Assembly (NCBI GenBank): GCA_001599295.1
Contig: BCGN01000003.1
Coordinates: forward strand, 907,148-971,147
Direction of reading: 5' to 3'
DNA: 64,000 nt
Source of the DNA: Sporopachydermia quercuum
Taxonomy: Eukaryota; Ascomycota; Sporopachydermiomycetes; Sporopachydermiales; Sporopachydermiaceae
A program made the translations under genes and the position numbers. Positions 33,644 through 43,240 of the stretch are shown here, one piece after another. Below the pieces are notes generated by a model. The model did no database searches, was not told the DNA's origin, and saw only the letters and a list, made by a program, of their open reading frames with translations. The number at the start of each line of letters is the position of its first letter. Position 1 is the first letter of the stretch.

Positions 33644-33670
33644 ATTAATTGATCTATTTGATCAATTAAT
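33644..33670. repeat. Perfect 11-bp inverted repeat
   Basis: ATTAATTGATC and GATCAATTAAT are separated by TATTT. No mismatch. It could form a hairpin in RNA or act as a dimeric binding site. Confidence 0.7.
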
Positions 33671-34165
33671 GGTTTGTCCTGGTATTGTACTATAACTTTC
33701 CAGCAAAACAACTATCGAGGGAATCAATATCTGCTTACTATTCACCATATGAATTTTAAATCCTCTGTAGTTCTAACTATTACCAATACACCATAAGCTG
33801 AACAACATTCAGTAGAAAACAAATATTCAAGAGCAATTATTAGAGCTCACAATACTGAAGCTTTATAACGACAGGATAATGACAAACTTGTGACTAAACT
33901 AACTAATCACATTAAGTACAAACCTAACAAATACTTTAATCTCATTGAGAACAAAAATCAAAGGTTGAGTGTTCAATCTTAAGTACACGATCCCATTTTA
34001 GGAGTTAATATCAGTAGGTGAAAAATTCTTGATTTGTTTACTTTCAGAAATCGTTGATGAAAAACATTCCAAGTAAAAGCAAAGAAGTTTTTCATTAAGG
34101 TTATGGTTTAGTTTCACTCGAAACGTAATACTGGTGCTTCATTACTCAAAGTAACAAGAATTCCA

Positions 34166-34193
34166 GTTAAAGTTTAAAATTTGAAACTTTAAC
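34166..34193. promoter_or_regulatory. Inverted pair of TTAAAGTTT (WOPR-type) motifs
   Basis: GTTAAAGTTT and AAACTTTAAC form a perfect 10-bp inverted repeat with an 8-bp spacer. TTAAAGTTT is the published core recognised by WOPR-domain regulators (Wor1, Mit1, Ryp1). It lies ~530 bp beyond the 3' end of the MedA-like gene. Binding is inferred. Confidence 0.4.
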
Positions 34194-34719
34194 ATTGGAA
34201 ACAAACTGCCGTTTATCCAACATGTACATAGTGCATATGTTCAATGCTGTACGAAAAAGAATCAAGAGAAAACCTACTCATCAAGTTTGAGAGCAATTCG
34301 AGATATTTTTGACTCATTAATACAATTGTACAGCCAGTCAGATAAAACAGAATGTATAGTTAAAGTTGTTTCAACTAAAGTCACACTATCAAACTCTAAG
34401 AGAAAGGTACTTTTCTGGCAGACCTACGCTGCACAATAAATACTAATACTACATGAAGAGAAGTTGACTTACTACGATTAGTTTCCCGTAAAAGTACACG
34501 ATTTTAATTCATTACCCTAATTTTATATCGCCATCGCTACGAGTTAATACATGATTTCTCATATTTGAGCTTCATGATCTCAAATCATAAATATCAATCC
34601 ATAGACACTATTGTAGAGCTTAGGATATTCTCAAAATAACCTAAAGAGTGAATAAGTAAAGGGGTGCAGGAATGAGTGATCTAAATGCCAACTATTATAA
34701 AGGTAAGGATGTGATTACG

Positions 34720-36627
34720 TCAAGATTCGTAGTAACCACTAGCATTATACTTTTCGTAATCTTGACGATCTAATGGCATTCCTTCATATCTTGCTTGCAC
34801 ATTTAATGGAGGTATAGCTTGCCGTTGCAAAATGCCTGAGTTCGGTAATTGATTACTGTTAACAGCGTTGATATTATTGCCATATGCAACAGTTCCAACA
34901 GAATCTGAACTTGATCTTAACTTGCCATAATAATCAGATCTTCCTCCTTCAGGTGATGCGTAAATATTAGGCTGTGAATAATACTTTAGTGAATTTCCTG
35001 CCGCTGTTGAAGTTGAATACATCGATCCATATCCAATTTCAGGTTGATTGTAAATAGGCTGTTGTGATGGAAGACTGTTGCTTGCAGCATTTCCAAGGAA
35101 ACCAGTTGAAATCGATTGTTGAGTAGGTATTATTGGTTGTGAATAGGCGTGGAAAGGGACAGTTGTTACTTCACCAGAATATTTCCCAATGACCTTCCTT
35201 AATGCTTCCCCAAGACAACTCCATGGAAAAACCTTTACATCTTTTTCAATATTTCTTGGTTTTGGATTTTTGTATGACATCAATACCTTGAAAAATCGTT
35301 CTGAATCTGTTCTATCTTTAGCTACTGTCAATGGTTTGAATCCTTGTAGGTTCCGTCGTATTCTGTTTTTTTCTTCAATCGTGAATTTCTCATCAACGAG
35401 ATACTCTAGTAAGAATATAATATCAACTGACGTTATGAAGCATTGACCCATTTCTTGCCAGTAGATACATGAAATACAATGCATACCGTCTTTATAATCA
35501 TCTGGGTCGATAGGGTGAAATTCAACTTTGACTTGCACTCCGATTTGAGACTTAACCACTCTTACGATTCTTCTACCTAATCTCCATTCTTTTTCGGTAC
35601 AATTTGCTGCTAACTCTTCTAAACTCACTCCAAGAATTTCTAAGGATGCTCTTCTGTATGCTTTTCTTTGATATTTTTCACGGATATTTTGAGTATGGTA
35701 AGCCTCTGACATTGAATTGTCGTTAGCAGAAGGACCTAAGTATGATATGCTTGTCCTTGAACTCGATGTTGAGCTATCGGGTGATATCTCATTGATCTGA
35801 CTCTTTGGATCCATGTCAATGTGACCATCAGGAATATTTGATTGCTTAGTGTTATTTGGTGATGATGCCTGATGATCTACTAAGCTTGTTCTTACTAGTT
35901 TTGGTGTCACATACTTTTGAAATGTTCTCGGCGGATCAACTGGCTGTTGTGATTGCTGTTGTTGTAAGTACTGGTTGCTTACATAACCATTGTAAACAGA
36001 CTCATATTGCTTATCCTCATAAATAGGAGGTCTTGATGCTATTGAAGATATCGAATAATTTGATCCAACACTTTGATTGTAATCTTGGTAATACCTTGAG
36101 GTGTCGATTGGATCCAATGGAGTGCTTAAGGTACTGCTACTTGAAGTTGATAATGACGCTGATGAACCTGTTTGTTCTATTCCATGATGAACTGGATACG
36201 AAGGTTGATAACCAGGCTGATACTCATATCCTCCTGGTCTTTGATAAGGTAAATTCATGGTATTAGGGTTGGTAATATTAGGATTGTCGTTGCTGGTATA
36301 ACTTGAATATGCTATGTTATTCATTCCTGCTTGTTGTGACTGACCTGTAGTCGAAATGGATAGTGGTGGTGGCGGCGGTAGTGGTAACTGTTGATCTTGT
36401 TGTGAAATCAAATGGTTTTTTTCTAATCGATTGTGCTGCTGTGACCGTTCTTCGTTCTTAATCAACGACTGAACACCTGTCATTTGGCCATGAGATTGCA
36501 TTGATAACCCTTGATTGTTACTCTCCATAGTATTCTGTGAAATACTATTCCTGTTGTCTATGACCTCTAAGGTCGATTCCATTTCACCCGGATTGATGGA
36601 TGCTACAAATTCGTTCCCACGATTCAT
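34720..36627 (-). CDS. Medusa/MedA-like (DUF7082-type) putative developmental regulator
   Basis: 635 residues. Flanks are low-complexity and rich in Gln, Asn, Ser and Pro (a polyproline run near residue 88), as in fungal transcription factors. One conserved domain spans ~312-485: YRRASLEILGVSLEELA, EWRLGRRIVRV, HPIDP, ISCIYWQEMGQCFITSVD, then EKNRIRRNLQGFKPLTV, SERFFKVLMSYKNPKPRNI and EKDVKVFPWSCLGEAL. I recall this pattern from DUF7082 proteins and filamentous-fungal Medusa (MedA/Acr1/Ren1), regulators of conidiation, adhesion and biofilm. It is isolated in 15 kb of gene-free DNA. The domain identity is moderately sure; the Medusa link is from memory and less so. Confidence 0.72.
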   Translation of the reverse strand: MNRGNEFVASINPGEMESTLEVIDNRNSISQNTMESNNQGLSMQSHGQMTGVQSLIKNEERSQQHNRLEKNHLISQQDQQLPLPPPPPLSISTTGQSQQAGMNNIAYSSYTSNDNPNITNPNTMNLPYQRPGGYEYQPGYQPSYPVHHGIEQTGSSASLSTSSSSTLSTPLDPIDTSRYYQDYNQSVGSNYSISSIASRPPIYEDKQYESVYNGYVSNQYLQQQQSQQPVDPPRTFQKYVTPKLVRTSLVDHQASSPNNTKQSNIPDGHIDMDPKSQINEISPDSSTSSSRTSISYLGPSANDNSMSEAYHTQNIREKYQRKAYRRASLEILGVSLEELAANCTEKEWRLGRRIVRVVKSQIGVQVKVEFHPIDPDDYKDGMHCISCIYWQEMGQCFITSVDIIFLLEYLVDEKFTIEEKNRIRRNLQGFKPLTVAKDRTDSERFFKVLMSYKNPKPRNIEKDVKVFPWSCLGEALRKVIGKYSGEVTTVPFHAYSQPIIPTQQSISTGFLGNAASNSLPSQQPIYNQPEIGYGSMYSTSTAAGNSLKYYSQPNIYASPEGGRSDYYGKLRSSSDSVGTVAYGNNINAVNSNQLPNSGILQRQAIPPLNVQARYEGMPLDRQDYEKYNASGYYES

Positions 36628-39600
36628 AACAAATATTTCCGATTTCGTGTTTGCTTAGTAGACAAGAATTTTTGCCCTTATATGCTTATGTTAATGAATA
36701 TAATCACCATAAAGACAATCAATTTAACTTCAAGTCTAGTCAGGTATTCTGTTTGTTCTGATTATTATTGATGGAATGACAAAAAATGCAGACGACTTAA
36801 ATAATGCATTAGCGTGTTGTGGTTCCTGCTCAAGTATTTGGTGAAATCTAGCAAGAACAAAGAAATTATCAGCAAACGGCTGCTAGGTATTAATCCACAA
36901 TATCTTTTCGACTATTTTTGTTCCAATGAATTTGCCAGTATCTAGACAGTAATTGTTAGTTCAGATGACAATAGATGGTTTTAAAAAAGGGAAAAGAAAA
37001 GCTAAACAAAAAATGTTTAAGATTCCTTTCCAGAAGAGAGACAAGGCAAAAGTTAAGAAGGTAAGAAGTTGAAAATGATGAAATTCCAATAATAAATCTG
37101 AGTTTTCTTATATGTTTCACATATCAATTTCGACAGGAACAAGTCAGTAAGTATCCAGAGTTGGAATAGTTGGTGAACTTGTTACTCTTTGATATGTGAA
37201 GTTATCAACTTTAGAGAAAGATATCTCATAAAATGGATATCAAAAAATTCTATCAACGGTCTGCTGTATGTTTAATATGTTTTAATATTTGCGGATTTTA
37301 GTCGAGCTCATTGACTGTCAAGCAATTGTTTGATAGGAGTAATGCGTGCGGTTTGGATACCTCGCAAGATAAGTACGAGCACAATTCAATTGACAAGCCG
37401 TGTAATGGAGATTTCCCTTTGAAAACTTCAATTGATAGAACATCCATTCAGCATTTGTTCCTATTCAGTGCTACTCTAATGGAAAAGAAAGAGTGTGTTT
37501 CTATTTCGCCGTTCAAAATTTCTTTCATTCAGTGGATCCATCAATGAATTGACAGAAAGGAGTTCAGTTATTCCTCTTTCATCACCTCAGACACATTTCA
37601 GACATATAAACTCACAGTGGGAAATACTGCTTCCTTAGAGGAAAGTATAGTAAACAAATCACTTTCAAAAAGAATATAGAACGTCCAAAGGGAAAGGAAG
37701 TGAAGGAAATATGAGACACACTCAAGTTTAAATCAACCAGCAGAATATCATTCCCTCGCTTCGGTCTCTCCACAACTAGTATTTAAAAAAGCTAAACCTA
37801 AACTTTAACTTTCTTTTGTCAAAGGATAACACAATCAAGTTATCTAGGGGGGTTTCGTATGTTTTTTAAGAGATTTCAAGTTCTGTTACTTGATTATTCT
37901 TACTGATAAAAAGCAGTCTTCAACTAAACTCAAGTTGCTACAACTTTCATCTCCCTACCCCATACTAGCACTTTGTTGAGGGAGGAGAAGACCTGATANA
38001 ACTAGACAACCCAATTTCAGACATAATGTCTTTAAATTTAAAGTTGAAACAAAACTGGTTTTAGGGGACAACAAACTTTGCCAGCAATAAAGTTTGTGAA
38101 CTTTTAACTTAATTTCCATTTTCGCGAACTGATCTGAACTAAAATGTGACCAATACTAATAACCAAAAATCGGATACGATTCTGTCAGTTGTCTACCTTC
38201 TTTGCTTTTGACTAACATTAATTTCCGTAAATCTTTTTAGTTTAGTCAATGAACTTCGAACAATGAAAGTTCAACTCCAACTTAAAATGAAAAGGTTAAA
38301 AAAAGAAAGAGACGAGGAACAGAATTTAGCTATGGACTAGATCCATTCGTTTGATACTTAACGTCTGATGTTCTTTTTGATACCTTATTGAAAAGCATTC
38401 CGTGTTGTTATATATATGTGACTTAGCAGTCAATACGGTAATTTTTTCTCAAAATCATGAAGTGAACAGTTGTAAAAACCATTCACATTTCTTATTTCGT
38501 GACTCAACCTTTTTTTTGTCCGAGTCATGAATCAACTCAGCCTAATTTATTATCCTTGACGAAAGAAAGGAAACAAACATAAGGAAATAAATGAATAAAT
38601 AAGAAAATAAAATAAAAGATTGAAACAATGAAAACACTATAACTTACCTTGCCTATTAGTTTTTAATATGCTTCCATTCCTTTGCAACTCTATCTGTTGG
38701 TACAAGTAAGAATGATATAATATAACCTGAATTTTTTCTCGATATACTCTTCTGTTTCTTTACTATGCTGTAGTTGAGAGGTACCAGAGCTGATCAAATA
38801 GGTAGTTTCACTATGTTGTACTCCTACTGCTTAATGATCAAACCCTGACTTTCATTTGCCTGTTTACTGTGATATTTTATCTTTTGAAACAATTCTTCTC
38901 AAATTTGATGATGCAGAACCTGAGACTTCTATTAATCTAAACTTCGAATTATGTCACATCAATACTGATGAAATAGAACGATATATGCCTTTTTCACTTT
39001 GCAGGAATAAATGGAGATCAAAATAAAAAGAAAGGAACAAAGCAATTTTTGAGATATCAGAGATATCAAAAAGTGAAAATGAAAATGAAAATGAAAAGAA
39101 CAGAAACGAAAAAGAGCAAGAAAAAAAAATGAAAAAGAAGGAAAAGAGTTGAAATAAAAGAAAAGCTAACAATTTTGTAATAAAAATAATTGTATTAGAG
39201 ATGGAAACTAGTCCATGATTGAGAGCCATTTCACATCAAGTAGTTACCAAAGGAGCAATGAAAATGAAAAATAAACCGAGAAAGAACATATAACATAAGG
39301 AAGGAAAGAAAACAAAACGGAAAATCAAAAGAGAAAAAAGAGTTTCAGGCTCATAAGATTAAACTCTATTATAACAATTGTTACGTATACTTAAGAATTA
39401 AGCTAAGTTTAATTTTGGCATTATTGACTGAAGATTCTTTATCGAATAAAGATATACATTTTAAAGTTCTGGGTTTGCTAAGAAATTCTGAAAAGAGTTA
39501 ATGAACATAATGATACTTCTATACGTAAAATTTCAACTTTGATTACTTAATATGTTTGAAAAAGTATTTGCTGATAATGTATTTGACAACGGGCTTTCCA

Positions 39601-40027
39601 AAGTAGAATTTTATGGCTTCGAATCAAATTTCAACAAAAAATAGTTAGATTTTGGTAGCGTGAAATAGCTTCTAAATGAAAGCTGCAAGCTATACAGTTT
39701 ACCATTCGATCAATTGAATTAGTCAAAATCATAAGTGAGGCGCAGAGCTCATTGAACTTCCTTGAGATATTGCCTGTCTATTACATATCAATAACACTCG
39801 GTAATAATACTATTAAATTCGATTTTGAAAGATGAAAGTTGTTCTTCCTTTTATTTCTGTAGAAAGGTCATTCCAGCACTGCAAAATTTCACTTGCTAAT
39901 GATGAAGCGTTAGGCAGAGTAAAAGGACTACCTTTGATAGAAATGTGAATGGTCCAACATAAAAAAAATGTAAAATTCGGCCGGATTTAACTAGGATTGA
40001 GTTTGAAAATCTTCTCAAAATTGCATT

Positions 40028-40052
40028 ACTTACACAAATTGATTGTGTAAGT
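40028..40052. repeat. Perfect 10-bp inverted repeat
   Basis: ACTTACACAA and TTGTGTAAGT flank a 5-nt loop, ATTGA. It lies ~3.4 kb upstream of the MedA-like start. Function is unknown. Confidence 0.6.
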
Positions 40053-41194
40053 GCTAAAACTGGTTACACGCAAATCAACCTGTTTCTCAATGTTGTAAAT
40101 GATATTCTTATTGTCGCATTGTCTCTTTAGTCCGCGTTCACTTTGTTATGATGAAATGAGAGAGCGACATATTAAGTACAACTTCAGATTATTTAAGTAC
40201 TAATAATTATGATTCTTGTAGCTTTCCCAAACTTTTTGTTTTCATTAGTTATGATAGCCGATCAGCATTTGAGTAAATCTTGTTTTTGATTGGCAAGATC
40301 CAGCAAAACTTGCTCATGTAGTGGACGGTCAGTTTTCCAATTATTCCTTTATTGAAAATTGATTTCTAAGCTGCATAAAAAACTAGAAAAACTCAGCCTT
40401 TTTTTTTTGATTTTTTTTGAAGTCCATCACTTTGAGAATATCTATTTGGTAGGTTCAAGCACAGATAATTGATTGTTGCTGTCAAATATCCAGCAGTATG
40501 GTATCAGTCTTGAAGGTCTTCTTCTAAATAAAACTATAGGAATCAATACTTCAAGTAATTGCACCAAAGAAATGAAAACAATTAAGTATTTATCTTTGTT
40601 TGATAGGGCTGTGGATCTGCCTTATACTCTGCAGCTCTTGGTACGGGAGTAGGCATAACCCGAAACCAATCATTTTCCATAATATGTCAGCATTTCAGAG
40701 ATATAAGTATCCCGCCAAATAAGCCTATGATTTAACCAGAAGATCAATATTTGAATATACGATGAAATCAACTAGTGATATGAAGGCGTTAGTGCGTTGT
40801 TCCTGATCTTAACTCTATTGTTTGACAGATTTGTCAGTTTTTGATCAAATCGATAAGCTCTATATTCTGAATAAATGGTGTAGAAGTAGAATTTGCATAG
40901 ATTCTAAATAATAGAAAAACTAGTAAAAGCTTAACTATTTCACAGGGAGGGTTTGAAAAGTGCATATGTATTGGAAATTCCGATCAATTAAAAAGTCCTT
41001 TCACATTAATCTTATGTCACATGAGTGTTGGGGTTAAGAGTTAAGATGGCTTATTTTGCTCATTCATGAGAAGTAATGTTTTCATCATATCAAGTGTATA
41101 TTATATTATATATTATATATTATATTACTGAAAGGAGCTTTTCAAATGCTGAAAACTATTATTTAGATTCAATCGTTATCTCGCCAACTATGTT

Positions 41195-41273
41195 GGGCCT
41201 AGTCTCTACTCATTTATCCTACCAAAAATATAGTAAGTGGTAGGTAATAGTTACCTATGTAAGAACTAGACCC
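41195..41273. repeat. Nested hairpins
   Basis: The outer arms GGGCCTAGT and ACTAGACCC pair with one mismatch across 79 nt. Inside lie CCTACC/GGTAGG (41218-41223 with 41239-41244) and the competing tight hairpin TAGGTAA-TAG-TTACCTA (41241-41257). It is a candidate structured transcript or multi-site operator. Confidence 0.45.
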
Positions 41274-43212
41274 ACCAGGTAGGCTTTCTGAGCAAATACT
41301 TAGATCTTGATATTTTGTTTTCTAGAAGTCCGTTCAATAGCTTCAAATTAATGTGACAGACAATTAGATCGGAGTTCTTTTTTTGACCGACTGATTAGTG
41401 ATTCTGTTTTCATTTGAAGAATCTTCGGTACATTACAGATATATCTAAGTTGTGTTCTTCTCATAATTAGATTCGTTAATTTGAAATTCTTACAACAAAC
41501 CTTATTGCGCTGAATTGTTCTTTATCTTTTTGTAGACGTACTTAATGTTAGCAAGAAGTAGTGGGATTGAAGGTGAATTAATTATTCATGTAATAACCTA
41601 GAAGAGTCTAAAATATATGAAAAAGTGAAAAAGAAAGCTAAGAAAGCACTGGTACCACCACAATGTTACTTCACTCCATGTTTGGAAATGTTCGCAGTTG
41701 TGATTGAAAAGTTTTCAGCTTACCACTTCCATCCTAGCGTCTCTGAAGATTTATTGCCTGTTAACAATGAATAGCGTAGCGTTATCATTTATAATTGAAA
41801 ACCACCCGCAATTATTTTTTATTTTAATTTTTTTTTTCGTGAAAGAGAGAACGTAGATAATTTGTACGGAGACAGGACGTTAGACGGACGTCTTTACTAT
41901 CGAAAGGAAAGGGTACAGGATGTTGCATATCTAAGAACATGTCACAGATTTACTTAGAAGATAGAGTGAACCAGGTATACTTCAAGATAGGTTACAAATA
42001 TCTTGGACAACTCTTCAGCAATTAGTTTTGACACTATTTATATTATATTTATGAGAACATACACCTTCCACGTAATTTTCTCATGGTAGAACAAGAGTAA
42101 GACTAAAAGATGAAATAAAAAAACAAGATATAAGAGCTAATAAATTATTTGAAAATCACCATCAAGTATTCTTAAACTTCGATAGAATTACTTCATTTGA
42201 CACCAACTTTTTATTGGACGTAAGGCTAGTAAGAACCGAAACCGAAGGTGATGATAAAATGAATTGAAATATTAACATATAGCAATGAATTGTACTTACA
42301 AAGCTACCTGTCAAGTACAAGTATTTGTTTCTTTCGAATTTAAGGACAGTTCTAGAAGCTACCCATTTTTTTGACCCATTATTTCAACTAGTTGATCATT
42401 ATCAAATCACTTATAAACCTTCTGTATAAATAGGCGCATCTATTGAGTATAAATATCCAATTGACATAAAGTTCTCTTTGGGTCTTGGAAGCTTTTTTTA
42501 CAGTACATTATTCTTATTTGTGTCGTGAGCAATAATGATTATATAAAATTTAAAGAAAGCTTAATAATAAAGAATACAAGAAAAACAAGAGAAACATCTC
42601 AACACAAAAGCTTTTTCTAAATCAGTTAGATTCATGCAATAAAAGATATACTCATATATATAAAATACATTGGAACGCTTTTCTTTTCTTTTGCTTTCTT
42701 GATGTTGTAATATGGATGTTACCCCATTTTTGTCATTCCTTACGTATTCTTAATAAAACTTTAATGCTTGATTCTTTAGGTATCCAAAAAAGGTATCCTT
42801 AACCGTTAGTTTTGACGTATATTTCCAGTTAAGCAAGTTGCGAAAAAAATATTTATCAAGAAGATCTTAGTTTCCAAATAGGTAAATAGTGGAAAGATTT
42901 TTAGCATCACCAAATCCCTTTCTGTCAAATCAAATCAACAATTGCACTAAAGTAAAAAATTTGGTAAACAGGATCTTCTGAATACAAATATTCAGTTCCA
43001 AAGTAGATTATATAGCCTTGCTAATTTCTATCGTATTGCTAACATTTGATTTCAATTGCGCAGCCCTTAACTTGCTAGCATAACCATATGTATCAATCTA
43101 TCAGGAACTACAACTTTGAAAGATCATTCCGTTTTATCCAAGTGGTGACTTTCACGGACAACCAAGCCGATGTTCTTTTTTTCTCTGGGAATTTTTTCTA
43201 TTGCTCAACTTC

Positions 43213-43240
43213 TTGCCTGCTTCTGTTTAGAAGCAGGCAA
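43213..43240. repeat. Perfect 12-bp hairpin, GTTT loop
   Basis: TTGCCTGCTTCT and AGAAGCAGGCAA flank GTTT with no mismatch. The stem is about half G/C in a very AT-rich setting. A weaker 6-bp stem, GTTGTA/TACAAC, follows at ~43254-43276. It does not lie in a recognisable gene. Confidence 0.75.

Larger units (their letters stand above)
30076..34719. other. Gene desert, AIM24 upstream / MedA-like 3' side
   Basis: 4.6 kb without a convincing gene. It holds the AIM24 promoter with the E-box pair and a 17-mer direct repeat with one mismatch at 32536-32552 and 32563-32579. There is a splice-acceptor-like TACTAAC...AG at 32750-32769, a perfect palindrome at 33644-33670 and an inverted TTAAAGTTT pair at 34166-34193. 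A minus-strand open stretch at 32435-32632 is of unclear meaning; one N lies at 31100. Confidence 0.5.

Noticed and set aside
38954-39229. 91-codon Phe/Ser-rich minus-strand frame
   Set aside because: Produced by the purine-rich (GAAAAT) tract, which lacks stops in that frame.
41191-41290. TGTTGGG as the start of an LTR
   Set aside because: No matching CA-ended partner, target-site duplication or second copy in the window.
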